Shown piece after piece: positions 45,013 to 54,308 of a stretch of 64,000 bases of DNA. The notes below the pieces were generated by a model. It ran no database searches and was not told the origin of the DNA. It saw only the letters and a list, made by a program, of their open reading frames with translations. Position 1 is the first letter of the stretch, and each line of letters opens with the position of its first letter. Both the position numbers and the translations under genes were made by a program. The stretch is from Dehalococcoidia bacterium (lineage in GTDB: Bacteria > Chloroflexota > Dehalococcoidia > Bin125): assembly GCA_022825265.1 (NCBI GenBank), contig JAJDXE010000013.1, positions 1-64,000 on the forward strand. The letters are read 5' to 3'.

Positions 45013-47016
45013 CTACGTCTTGTCTCCGAGCGAGAATCGCTTACTCAACTCTGCTACCTGTTCTCGAATCGGAGCATCATAGGCGATAACCCCGATTCGC
45101 CAGCCACGATCTTCCAGGGCTTCGCGTGCTGACAGATCCCGCTTGGCAGTGTTCGGCTTCTCGTGGTGAGGGCCGTCGACAAAAATCGCGATACGGCCTT
45201 CGTACACAAAGTCGGGCTGTGCAAAGATCTCTGATTCGGGCCGAGACTGCGCTACCAGAGGAAGCGGCCAACCGAGTTCCTGGGTCGTCAACAGGAACTC
45301 TCGCTCCATCTCGGAGTCGCAGATTGCCAAGAGGTGCTTCAGCCTTGCCGGAGCTGACTCCGCGACCATTAGCTGCTGAACGTCGCCTTGAAGATAAACG
45401 ACATTGGAGCCTGTAGAACTACTGCCGGTGCTTCTCTGCTCGCGGTGGTCTTCACGGTCCACAATCTGCGCCTGCGCAAGATTCAGCAGCAAGTCTCGCA
45501 CAAGGTTCCGATCTAGTGACTCGTGATCGATCTGATTGGCGTAGCTCAGCAGGCATCGGTAACAGGCTACAGAGCAGGCGCCGTCCTGATCGTCGCCGGT
45601 TGCAGGATCCATATGGCACACTTCGAGCGCTTTGTGGGCGGCCATGCGAAAGTCCACGGAGTCCTGCAATCGCTCCCAAACTCCGGCGCCGCCTTCAGAG
45701 GCCTCGACCAAGACGATCCGGCGGCCATCGCCTTCTCCGATCAAGTGGGTCGTGAGTTCGGTCTCCTCGACTTGGAAGGCGCTCTCGACCCCTCGACGAA
45801 GAGCTTCACGCAGCGTGACCCAAAGGCGTTCAGCGTCGCCTGGGTCATCCGGCATTTCGAAGAGCGGACGGATGACGACAATGTTGTGTTCACCGGAAAC
45901 GAACGGGCGCACATCGGCCAGTGCGCGCTGCCCGTCAGAGGTATCCGCGTTGCTATCGGGAGGCAGCCACCGACCTCGGTCGGGGTCAAGCATGAAGCCG
46001 ACTGGTTCTCCGCGGTAGCCGTTGTTGATCTGCCAGACCGTGGCCTGCGAACCGAAGCTGAGTTCCATCAGAGGTCGGTCCGAAGTCAGTTCGGCACGGA
46101 GTCGCTTCCGGGCAGCCTCGCCGAAGCGGTAGTGGACAGCGATGTCGTAGCCGCTGCGAGCTCGCTGTTCCTCCTCCGAGGTGATTCCCTCGCTGCGGGT
46201 TGTGCGCGCGATGGTGAGCGGTAGCAGTCTGCGCCGCAGGCTCGAATTGCTCGCGTTGAGGCGGACTCCGCACTCGTCGCAGAGTTCAGGTGAGAGGGTG
46301 GGGTCGTTGAACAGGTAGCCACACGTGTCGCAGAGGCGCGCTTCCTGAAGCACCTGCTCAATGCCCCCTGCCGGAATCGAGACGCCGCGCACTCGGTGCT
46401 TCTGGCCCTCGTAGTAGATCGTGTTGCCCGGTCCAAACTCCGAGAGGCCGATCGGTCGTGGGCGCGAAATCGAGTATGTGCGCTCCCGGTGAGAGAGGAA
46501 AACGCGCACAGGCAGTCTCGGGAAGTTGTAGCCAGGCAAGAATCCCTCGCCGGCCAGGTACCGATAGGAATAGAAATCCGACTCTTCAAAGGTGCTCTCA
46601 TTGCGGAGCAGTTGGAGTTCGCGCTCTGCCTCATCGCGGCGGCGAACGGCTTCTCGCCTTTGGTCTTGGCTGACGTGCGGCCGGATCGCATCCCCGGCGG
46701 CCCGGTCATAGGCTGCCCGCGCCTCTCGATACAGTTCACGCCAGCGCTTGAAAGCGCCATTGAACGCGGCCGGCGCGTTTCGGATGACATCCTCAATCCA
46801 TTGGTCGGTGAGCCACTCGGCGCCTTCGAATCTCGACTCTCGGTCGATCAGCTCCTCTGCGTCGGTCTTTGCGGCGGAGATTGGCTCATCAATCACCTGC
46901 TGAATGTCTTCGCGCAGCGGGTAGTCGTCGAGTTCGAGCTCGAGAATGTCGCTGATGGATGACTCAAGCTTGAGTTCGACGCGGCTGAGCCAGTTCGAGT
47001 GCAGGTGAGCCCGCAA
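45013..47016 (-). CDS. drmB: DUF1998 (DrmB-like) part of a DISARM-type helicase, with C-terminal nuclease-like domain
   Basis: This 667-residue product continues the reading frame of the upstream helicase after one TAG codon. It holds the DUF1998 zinc-binding cluster CSVACYRCLLSY, preceded by LVEASEGGAGVWERL. The last 110 residues (QPDFVYEGRIAIFVDGPHH) look like a VSR/DUF559-type endonuclease fold. DrmB works with DrmA as a DNA-loading complex. TTG at 47016 is the only nearby start; AGGAG formed by the TAG itself lies just before it at short spacing, so reinitiation is possible. Otherwise this is the lost half of one gene. Confidence 0.72.
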   Translation of the reverse strand: MRAHLHSNWLSRVELKLESSISDILELELDDYPLREDIQQVIDEPISAAKTDAEELIDRESRFEGAEWLTDQWIEDVIRNAPAAFNGAFKRWRELYREARAAYDRAAGDAIRPHVSQDQRREAVRRRDEAERELQLLRNESTFEESDFYSYRYLAGEGFLPGYNFPRLPVRVFLSHRERTYSISRPRPIGLSEFGPGNTIYYEGQKHRVRGVSIPAGGIEQVLQEARLCDTCGYLFNDPTLSPELCDECGVRLNASNSSLRRRLLPLTIARTTRSEGITSEEEQRARSGYDIAVHYRFGEAARKRLRAELTSDRPLMELSFGSQATVWQINNGYRGEPVGFMLDPDRGRWLPPDSNADTSDGQRALADVRPFVSGEHNIVVIRPLFEMPDDPGDAERLWVTLREALRRGVESAFQVEETELTTHLIGEGDGRRIVLVEASEGGAGVWERLQDSVDFRMAAHKALEVCHMDPATGDDQDGACSVACYRCLLSYANQIDHESLDRNLVRDLLLNLAQAQIVDREDHREQRSTGSSSTGSNVVYLQGDVQQLMVAESAPARLKHLLAICDSEMEREFLLTTQELGWPLPLVAQSRPESEIFAQPDFVYEGRIAIFVDGPHHEKPNTAKRDLSAREALEDRGWRIGVIAYDAPIREQVAELSKRFSLGDKT

Positions 47017-47022
47017 CAGCTC

Positions 47023-50000
47023 CTAGTTGACGAGGTCGATCCGCGCCGGTTGGACTGCGCCGGCGATCATGTCTGTTCTTCGGCCGTCGAAAAAGTACTG
47101 GTCGTGGACATTGCCGTGTTGCGCGAAAGCGAGGACCAGCGCTGCTCGTCCGTTGCGCCCCGCCCGACCGGCGCGCTGGGCGTAGCTGGCGGGATTGGGA
47201 GGCACGTTCCGCAGATGCACGGCATGTAGATCGCGGATGTCAACGCCGAGTTCCATTGTCGGCGAGCAGAACATCGCCGGTAGATCGCCGTCTCGGAACT
47301 CCCGTTCCCGTCGATCCCTGATGCTCGGATCCACCTGACCCGTGTGCTCTCCGCTGACCAGACCTCGTAGGTGGCGAGGTCCTGCTCTATACAGGTCACT
47401 GAAGAACGGATTCGGTTGCTCTTCGACGCTTCGCCAGAAGTACTGCGCCCGGACTCGGGTTGGATCCGGCTGCACCGGTCGGCCGCTGCCGCGTTTCCAG
47501 CGCAACACGCTGCTCATGATCCGGAGACCAGTCCCGCTGCGGTCATCGACCGACGTAAACAGGTGACCCCGCAACGCCTCGATCAAGGCGTTGATCATCT
47601 GAGCAGATTCGTCCTGACTCAGTGTTGAACCACGTAAGTCGTCGTCTTGGTCCATCCAGGTGCGACTACTGCGCAGGTACTGCGCGATTGCGGAGCGAGG
47701 GGTCAGCCGCAACCACCTCCTGTACGGTTCCTGCTCCCTCGACTCGACGTTTGGCAGCAGAGCGAGATTGGCTTGTTGCAACGTCTGTCGACTTGGCCGC
47801 CACTGGTCATTGAGCACGCGACCGTCTTGCTCCAAGTCACGGATTCCTTCGCGGAGCAGCACGTGGTGGTCCACGACCAGCTCCATCCGCAGCCGATCGA
47901 GCACAGCTCGTAGCACTTCTGCACGCTTGGCTGTGGATGCCGACTCGAACATCGGCACGTTTCGCCAAAGGGCGTCGTCGTCTGCCAACTCGTCTAGCCC
48001 GTCGTAACCGATTCTCAGCAGACCCGCCTGCTCCAGATTTGGCTGATTCACGCGCCAGCCCCGAGTTAGATCGACCAGCGCGCGATGGGTCAACAGGTCC
48101 TCGAACGCGCCGCGGGCGCGAGTGTATCCAGGGCCGTGCTCGACCGGATCGCGCATGAAATCCTCGGGACGTGGATCGAGCGCGTCGAACAATCTGCGGC
48201 CGATGTTCGCGACAGTCAGCTCTTCGTGCTCGTCCAGAGCTGCAACCAGTGCCGCGCGCAGCTGAGCAACCTGGACGAAGTCGTTCAAGTGACCGGCCTG
48301 AAGCGACGCGTCCTGCCGGTTGTCGGTGAAACTGAGCAGTTTCGCTTGCGAGTGATCGAGCTCCTGCGATTGCAAACCTTGGACGGTGGAGGAGGCGAGC
48401 AGCGTAGTCGCGGTCGATCGTCCGGTCTGGGAGAGTGAGGCCAGCTTGTTGAAGTCCGACGCGCGTAAGTCGTGCGCCCAACGGCAACGCAGACAGAGAG
48501 CCAGAGGCGCCGGCTGGTACCAGCCAAAGACAGAGTCCTCAACGGCCTGTTTCGGTTCCGGATCGAGCAGCTCGCCGCCGGGCGTCACTCGTACGCGACG
48601 CGGCTGATGGGGCTCATAGTTTTTCCGCATTCGCGGTCCCGACTTTCGCTCGACGTACCAGTGGTCGGGGAGTTGTTCAACTTCGCCGTTCCAGATCGGC
48701 TCATCGTCAGCTGGCTGATCAAGAACCAGGAACCCGATTCGGTCGTCTGGATCGTCACGGTCGGGCCTGCGGAAGTGTTCCAGCGGCGGCCGAGGATGGA
48801 GTTTGCCGCGTGGTTCCTCACCTGTCCTGCCGACGAGGTAGTAGTCCTGCCCGCAGCGACGGCAAACGGCGAGCGGGAATAGCACTCGTTCATCGTCCAG
48901 CCGGTAGCGACCGTCTGTTTTGAAGTCCCGTGTGTCGGAGGGTTCGAGCGTGGCATAGACCGCCGCGCCTGACGAAAACCACTGATGTAGACGAAACGCG
49001 AAGGGCGTTTCACCATTGTCGAGCCGAGCGCTGATGAGCTCCTGTATCGCTTGCTCGACCCGTTGCTGACCGATACCCGTTGCCTCAGCGAGCTTGGCGG
49101 CTCCTTTCGACAACTCCAGGGGTTCACTCCGAACCAGGAGGTCCTCTTCCTGACGCAGTCCGAACTTCTCCTCGATCCAGGCGGCGAGCGGATGCTGGTG
49201 GAACTCATCCACCGTGGTCGGAGGCCCAAGCTCGACAGCGGCACGCAACTTGGCGGGAGTTGACGGCGGCGGAACCGTACAATCTCGCGCCAGCGTTTCG
49301 TCGACCACGCGATCCGCCGTGATCTCCGAACCGAGCAGCAGGCTGGCGCTGCCCGCGATTGCCGCCCGACGTTCCGCTCGTCCGCCCTCGGTCGCGATCG
49401 TGGCCGAGGTGCCGATCATCTGCACGTCTCCGCCGGCCCGCTGACGCAGGCGACGGAGCAGCATCGCTACGTCCGCTCCCTGGCGGCCTCGATAGAAGTG
49501 CAGCTCGTCAACGACCATCGTGCGCAGGTTCTGCGTCATCACCTTGACCAACGGTCGCTCAGTAGGCCGCAGGAGGATCAGGTCGAACATCATGTAGTTG
49601 GTCAACAGGATGTGCGGTGGATCGTCGATCACCTTGGTCCGCACATCCTGAGAAGTCTGGCCCGTGTACTTCTCGAATCGAACCGGACAAGGCCCGTACT
49701 TCGCCTCGTACCTCTTGGTGAAGTCCTTCAGCGACTCCTCCTGGCTGTTGATCAACGCGTTCATCGGGTAGATCAGCAGCGCCGAGAGCTTGTACCGCGA
49801 GCCGCTCGGGTCCGCTTCATGCTGGCGGAAGACGTTATCGATGATCGGCAGCAGGTATGTCAGCGACTTGCCCGACCCGGTACCGGTCGCGACGGCGAAG
49901 CTGCCACCGGCGAGCCCGTGTTGGAGAGCTTCCTCCTGGTGCCGATGCAACGTCAGGCCTTCGCCGAAGAACCGGGCCGTGCCTTCGTGAATCGTGCCAC

Positions 50001-50202
50001 CCGCCGCCAACTCGGCCAGCGTGGGACCCTTCTCAAACTGCGGCGAGATTTGCAGGTACGGATCGGGCCACAGTAGCCCCTGGTCAAGCTGGTCATTGAC
50101 GAACTGAGCCAGCCGCGGCTCGGCCACGTTGACGGTCGCGCGGAGGTACTGCTCGTAGGTGTCGCGGGCCTGGTCGTTGAGGGCGAACGGATCGAGTGGC
50201 AT
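47023..50202 (-). CDS. drmA: DEAD/DEAH-box helicase (DrmA-like), ending at an in-frame amber codon
   Basis: This 1059-residue superfamily 2 helicase has Walker A TGTGSGKS (106-113), DELH (232-235), GTSATIA, and the C-terminal arginine-finger block RAGRAGRNGRAALV. In related DEAD-DUF1998 proteins the text continues past this point as PxxIDLxNxxLLRAHLHxxWL. Here PARIDLVN is followed by TAG, then ELLRAHLHSNWLS in the same frame. The gene therefore appears to be a single 1.7-kilocodon gene split by one substitution. It starts 38 bases after the methylase stop and belongs to the DISARM-like operon. Confidence 0.82.
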   Translation of the reverse strand: MPLDPFALNDQARDTYEQYLRATVNVAEPRLAQFVNDQLDQGLLWPDPYLQISPQFEKGPTLAELAAGGTIHEGTARFFGEGLTLHRHQEEALQHGLAGGSFAVATGTGSGKSLTYLLPIIDNVFRQHEADPSGSRYKLSALLIYPMNALINSQEESLKDFTKRYEAKYGPCPVRFEKYTGQTSQDVRTKVIDDPPHILLTNYMMFDLILLRPTERPLVKVMTQNLRTMVVDELHFYRGRQGADVAMLLRRLRQRAGGDVQMIGTSATIATEGGRAERRAAIAGSASLLLGSEITADRVVDETLARDCTVPPPSTPAKLRAAVELGPPTTVDEFHQHPLAAWIEEKFGLRQEEDLLVRSEPLELSKGAAKLAEATGIGQQRVEQAIQELISARLDNGETPFAFRLHQWFSSGAAVYATLEPSDTRDFKTDGRYRLDDERVLFPLAVCRRCGQDYYLVGRTGEEPRGKLHPRPPLEHFRRPDRDDPDDRIGFLVLDQPADDEPIWNGEVEQLPDHWYVERKSGPRMRKNYEPHQPRRVRVTPGGELLDPEPKQAVEDSVFGWYQPAPLALCLRCRWAHDLRASDFNKLASLSQTGRSTATTLLASSTVQGLQSQELDHSQAKLLSFTDNRQDASLQAGHLNDFVQVAQLRAALVAALDEHEELTVANIGRRLFDALDPRPEDFMRDPVEHGPGYTRARGAFEDLLTHRALVDLTRGWRVNQPNLEQAGLLRIGYDGLDELADDDALWRNVPMFESASTAKRAEVLRAVLDRLRMELVVDHHVLLREGIRDLEQDGRVLNDQWRPSRQTLQQANLALLPNVESREQEPYRRWLRLTPRSAIAQYLRSSRTWMDQDDDLRGSTLSQDESAQMINALIEALRGHLFTSVDDRSGTGLRIMSSVLRWKRGSGRPVQPDPTRVRAQYFWRSVEEQPNPFFSDLYRAGPRHLRGLVSGEHTGQVDPSIRDRREREFRDGDLPAMFCSPTMELGVDIRDLHAVHLRNVPPNPASYAQRAGRAGRNGRAALVLAFAQHGNVHDQYFFDGRRTDMIAGAVQPARIDLVN

Positions 50203-50240
50203 TCCCCGATCCTAGCCCTGCCTTCGAAAACGCGACCGAT

Positions 50241-53200
50241 CTACCCAGGATGGGCAGCCCGAGGATCGGCGGGGGGTGGATTCAGCGAGGTCTGCCACTC
50301 TCCCGTCGCCATGGCGTCGTAGATCTCCAGGATTCGATCCCGCGTTCGGTAGGAGCCGTGGGCGGCGATGTCCTTGCGCTCGACGATTGGGAAGGTGGAC
50401 ATGATGTAGTCCACGTCGTGCCGCTCGATCTCGTAGAGGTGGAAGTAGGCGGCGTCGAGCTCGCAGCGAATCTCAAACCGCCGCTCCGGGTCCCAGCGGA
50501 AGGGCGGCCCGTCGTAGCCAAGGTCCTGGGCAAACGGCTGAAGGTCCCATGCGGTGTAGGTCAGTTCGAGGACGCGGTCGGCGATCCAGTCGCGGAGGGT
50601 CGCAGCCGGTTGCCAAGCAGCCTTCCGGTCGTACTTGGAGGGAGTCAACACTGGAAACTGCTTGATCAGGAAATAGTCTACGTTGGTTCCACCAACTTTC
50701 TGTCGGGCGCTGTAGTCCAGGACAAAGCTATTCAGATTGGCACTGAGTGTCGCTAGTTGGAGCGGTTCGGCCTCATCAAAGACAAGCGGCAGCTTGTGTC
50801 CGACCCCAACCCTCGGGATTACGCACGAAATGATCGTTCGAGCATCACTGTTCCGGGCGATACTGCGCCAAGTGAGAAGCCAACCGCGTTCCCACCTCTC
50901 CGCAAGCCGCTCTTCCACTGCCGCTGCGTTGACAAAATAGCGCGGGCTGACGAAGTGGGTTGGATCGCTCTTCTGTGAGTCAGTGAGCTCGACTGATACC
51001 GGTGCGTCCTTGCTGCCAACCGACGTGTAGCTAGCCCAACGGTGATCGAACTGGTGTATGAGCTTGGCCTCGTAGAGCGGAAGGAGACCTGGACCTGGTG
51101 CGTTGAAGAAGCGGCCGGCGTCCTGAGCCATGTCGAACATCCTCAGGAAGGTGACGAACCAGCCGCGATAAAGAGATGCGCGTCGCTGCTCATGTTGAAG
51201 AGACCCTGCCTGAAGCTGACTCGCCTGCCGCTGATGGGATGAAGAGCTCCGCGTCTCCGGCCATGTGGAAGATCGTGAAGAACCGGACCATCCAGAACTG
51301 CCGTTCGTGTCGGGGGGGGGGGGGGGGGTAGCGTTTTCGTCGAGAAGCACGGGTACGCGCTCGTAGATCTGGCGCGTCAACTCAGCGTCGCGACGAGTGC
51401 GGAAGATCGGGCAGTTGCGGGTGTTGGGGTTGATCAGCTCGAAGTCATCGGCCGACAGCGCGAAACGGCGCGTGTCGTCAGCCAGGTCTGTCGTTCGATG
51501 CAAGAAGAACGCAAACTCAGCTGGCTCGGCTTGTGAAGAGCCCGCAATGGTGAACATCGCAAACTTGTAGGACTTGTGAATGGCTGGAAAGATGACCTTG
51601 TTTTCGAAGTCAAACAAGCTGACCAATTGGCCATGGCCCACGATGTCACCGAAGAGATCTTTAGTGTTGTTGTCCGTGGCAAGCCCAGTGGGCAGGATGA
51701 CCCCGGCTCTCCCCGCGGGTCTGAGTAGGTTTCGATCGAGTTCCGCAAAGACTTGGTACAGGTTGATTTGACCCTTCCCCCCCAGGGGGAATCGACCGCT
51801 TGCTCTGGTGAAGCCGCTCTGAGCCTCCGCGAGATGTTTGGCTGCCTCAAACTCTGCGTGAAGGGTGGGATTCGATCCCCGAAGTGCGGCGATGGCTTTC
51901 TTGCGAGAGGCGGCATTGCGAGCCCCCGCTATGTCGTCGTTCTTGCCGGCAAACCACTCTTTCTCCTGCAGTGCATAGCGCTCCCACGGTGGATTGCCCA
52001 ACACGATGTCGAACCCTCCGACGTCGAATACGTCGGGGAATTCCAGGGGCCAGTGGAAGTATGGATGCTCTCGGCTGGCGGCGATGGCGTCACCCTCGAG
52101 CTTGGGGTTGGCTCCGGACTTCTGAGCGGCCTGACGTACGTCGTTGCTGGTGGGAATCCAGGAGTCTTGGGTCAGGGGCGTGAAGAAGGCGTAGGTCCAA
52201 AGGTCGCAGGCGACCTTCAGGTCCCACCACTTGGTGTCCTGCGAGCGCAGGCTCGCGTAGATCTCCGCCTTCTCTTCGACATCCTGAGGCGTCGAGTCGG
52301 GCAGGCTACGGAGGTCCGAGTATTCGAGTCCCAGCGCCCGCGCATCGTGGCTGAAGAGCGAGTCAGGGAGCATCGGCAACTGCCCGGCGCGATTCTGCTT
52401 GTTGACCTTCTTCATCCGCGAGGCCACGGCCTTGTCGTCGCCGGTCAGCGCCTTGTAGGCGCCGTCCGGGATGCCGTCTTGCAGCACCTGCAGGTCGTAG
52501 ACGCCGATCAGCGAGTCGCCGTGCTTGATGTGGTGGTCGAGGAAGCTGAGCGGTTGCCCGGGCGCGTGACCCTCGATCCAGAGCGCGACCTTGCACAGGT
52601 CGACGGCCATCGGGTTCTTGTCGACGCCGTAGATGCAGCTCGGCACGACATCGCGCATCGCCGTGCGGACTGCCTCCGGGGCCGGCTCACGCTCGCCAGT
52701 GCGTACCCGCGCCAACTCCCGCGCGATCCGCCGAGCGGCCGCAAGCAGGAAGTGTCCGCTGCCAGCGGCCGGGTCAATCACCGTCATCGAGAGCAGCGCC
52801 TGCTCCTGAGCATCCTGGTCGCGGCCGGCGTCCTTGAGCCGCTGCTCGATCACAGGAACGAGCGCCGAGCCGATCAGCTCCTGGACCAGCTCGCGCGGCG
52901 TGTAGTACGAGCCCGAACTCTTGCGTCCACCCCCTGCCGTCAAGCGGAAGTTCCACATCTCCGGCTGATCAGGATTGGCACTGTCGATCACCGGCTCGAA
53001 GTCGAGCAGGGACTCATAGACCGAGCCGAGTTCCTCGACATCAAGCGCTGCATAGTTGACCCGACGAGTCGTCTGCCCGTCGTCGAATCGTCCAAGCCGA
53101 TCGATTGCGTCGAGCAAAGACGCGTTGCTGATTCGCGCGGCTTCCAGGCGTCGACAGGCGAGGTCGCCGAACAGCTCACCGTTGAGCGCCTGCAATCCCA

Positions 53201-54308
53201 GTTGCGAGGCGAGTTCGTCGACTCGGAAGATGCGGAACGTGGTCAGCAAGCCCTGCCAGAGGTCGCTGTGCCGAGACGATTCTCGATGCTGTGCGTCGGG
53301 ACGCCCTGCCCGGGTTCGGAGCTGGGTCACGCTGTAGTAATCCTCGTAGATCTGCCGCCCGCTGCTCCGGTCAGGGGTGGGCTGCTCAGAGGTCTCAGCG
53401 GGGAACAGTAGCCCGCGCTCTTCGGCAACCATGAGGAATAGCAGACGATAGATGAGACGCAGGAGTTCGCGGTTGTAGTCGCGAGCGGAGTACTGGCCTC
53501 CCGCAATCTGGCGCCGCAACGCCTCGGACTCAGGATGCTGAAGGAAGCTGCGCCCCAAACCCTCCAGCGCCGCCTCGACACCGTCGCGCAGCTTGTCGCG
53601 GACGCGTCCGCCTTGCTCGATGCCCTGCTCAAACCAGCGTTCCAGCAGGCAGGTGTGCGCATCGTCAGCGCCGCGGGGGAAGCGAGTGCGGTGAAGGATC
53701 CGATAGAGAAGAGCGAACTCTGCGTACTGCGAGCCCGTGATCATGCCTTCGAGGTCGAATTCGAGGTACGTGGGCCTGGTCATGCGCTGCGAATCGCGCA
53801 GGACGCGCAGCTTTGAGCCATTGGTCACGATGCCCCACAGGGCGTCGTCGCGGTTGAGGAACTCCTGCACCAGGGAGTGGGGCGCTCGCCCACCCTGTGG
53901 CGGCCGGCCGCCCAAACGATACTGCGAGCCCACGATGTGTACCGGCGGCGCGTGATCGGCGCTGCCAGCGAAGTGAGAGATGTTGTAGTCGACGCCGGCG
54001 ACCGCAGTGCTTCCGCGCCGGAAGACCAGGTCGCCTTCTCGATAGCCGAGCAAGCCGAAGAACGGGATCATCCAGGCGTTGCGGGTCAGTGTCGTGTGTT
54101 GGTCCTCGGCGCTGCGCTCGATACGCCGCTGGTAGCTGTCCCAGTAGGACTGTGCATCGGAGAAGGCGCTCTGGATCTCGTCTGAGAGGCGTCCGCCCTC
54201 AAGCCCAAAGTCCTCCGGGCGCTGGCCCTGGCCTTGACCATCTGAAATCTGGTCGAGCAGGTCGGGGGCGAATAGTCCGCCTTCAACGGTGATTGTGGTC
54301 CAGGCCAT
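50241..54308 (-). CDS. drmMI: N6-adenine DNA methyltransferase (DrmMI-like), with internal poly-C tract
   Basis: This 1355-residue Eco57I/PglX-type methylase has SAM motif I DPAAGSGHFLL (about residue 511) and catalytic NPPW (about 771-774) in FDIVLGNPPWERY. In class 1 DISARM the adenine methylase marks host DNA. It starts inside the stop codon of the SNF2 gene (ATGA), which fixes the ATG. Near residue 993 a run of 17 C encodes TPPPPP. The 30 residues after it (TNGSSGWSGSSRSS) look out of frame; normal text resumes at WFVTFLRMFDMAQDAG. The open frame is intact, but the local sequence suggests phase variation or damage. Confidence 0.82.
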   Translation of the reverse strand: MAWTTITVEGGLFAPDLLDQISDGQGQGQRPEDFGLEGGRLSDEIQSAFSDAQSYWDSYQRRIERSAEDQHTTLTRNAWMIPFFGLLGYREGDLVFRRGSTAVAGVDYNISHFAGSADHAPPVHIVGSQYRLGGRPPQGGRAPHSLVQEFLNRDDALWGIVTNGSKLRVLRDSQRMTRPTYLEFDLEGMITGSQYAEFALLYRILHRTRFPRGADDAHTCLLERWFEQGIEQGGRVRDKLRDGVEAALEGLGRSFLQHPESEALRRQIAGGQYSARDYNRELLRLIYRLLFLMVAEERGLLFPAETSEQPTPDRSSGRQIYEDYYSVTQLRTRAGRPDAQHRESSRHSDLWQGLLTTFRIFRVDELASQLGLQALNGELFGDLACRRLEAARISNASLLDAIDRLGRFDDGQTTRRVNYAALDVEELGSVYESLLDFEPVIDSANPDQPEMWNFRLTAGGGRKSSGSYYTPRELVQELIGSALVPVIEQRLKDAGRDQDAQEQALLSMTVIDPAAGSGHFLLAAARRIARELARVRTGEREPAPEAVRTAMRDVVPSCIYGVDKNPMAVDLCKVALWIEGHAPGQPLSFLDHHIKHGDSLIGVYDLQVLQDGIPDGAYKALTGDDKAVASRMKKVNKQNRAGQLPMLPDSLFSHDARALGLEYSDLRSLPDSTPQDVEEKAEIYASLRSQDTKWWDLKVACDLWTYAFFTPLTQDSWIPTSNDVRQAAQKSGANPKLEGDAIAASREHPYFHWPLEFPDVFDVGGFDIVLGNPPWERYALQEKEWFAGKNDDIAGARNAASRKKAIAALRGSNPTLHAEFEAAKHLAEAQSGFTRASGRFPLGGKGQINLYQVFAELDRNLLRPAGRAGVILPTGLATDNNTKDLFGDIVGHGQLVSLFDFENKVIFPAIHKSYKFAMFTIAGSSQAEPAEFAFFLHRTTDLADDTRRFALSADDFELINPNTRNCPIFRTRRDAELTRQIYERVPVLLDENATPPPPPDTNGSSGWSGSSRSSTWPETRSSSSHQRQASQLQAGSLQHEQRRASLYRGWFVTFLRMFDMAQDAGRFFNAPGPGLLPLYEAKLIHQFDHRWASYTSVGSKDAPVSVELTDSQKSDPTHFVSPRYFVNAAAVEERLAERWERGWLLTWRSIARNSDARTIISCVIPRVGVGHKLPLVFDEAEPLQLATLSANLNSFVLDYSARQKVGGTNVDYFLIKQFPVLTPSKYDRKAAWQPAATLRDWIADRVLELTYTAWDLQPFAQDLGYDGPPFRWDPERRFEIRCELDAAYFHLYEIERHDVDYIMSTFPIVERKDIAAHGSYRTRDRILEIYDAMATGEWQTSLNPPPADPRAAHPG
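51105..51297 (-). repeat. Three degenerate copies of one coding module in three reading frames
   Basis: Downstream of the poly-C run, three successive segments translate to related text only in different frames: FWMVRFFTIFHMAGDAELFI (51297-51238), VSFRQGLFNMSSDAHLFI (51220-51167) and WFVTFLRMFDMAQDAGRF (51161-51105). The aligned ATG codons are 71 and 62 bases apart. With the present 17 C, only the third copy is in frame; 18 C would read the first and 16 or 19 C the second, both ending at a nearby TGA. Confidence 0.7.
51312..51328 (-). repeat. Homopolymer of 17 C (coding strand) inside the methylase gene
   Basis: Seventeen consecutive G on the given strand are C in the coding sense of the methylase. 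Such runs slip during replication and commonly make restriction-modification genes phase-variable. The assembled length keeps the frame open to the C terminus. Length may be mis-estimated by sequencing. Confidence 0.9.

Noticed and set aside
51753..53411. 552-codon plus-strand open frame opposite the methylase gene
   Set aside because: It is antisense to a well-supported methylase with recognisable motifs. Long antisense frames are common in high-GC DNA, and its translation has no family-like blocks.
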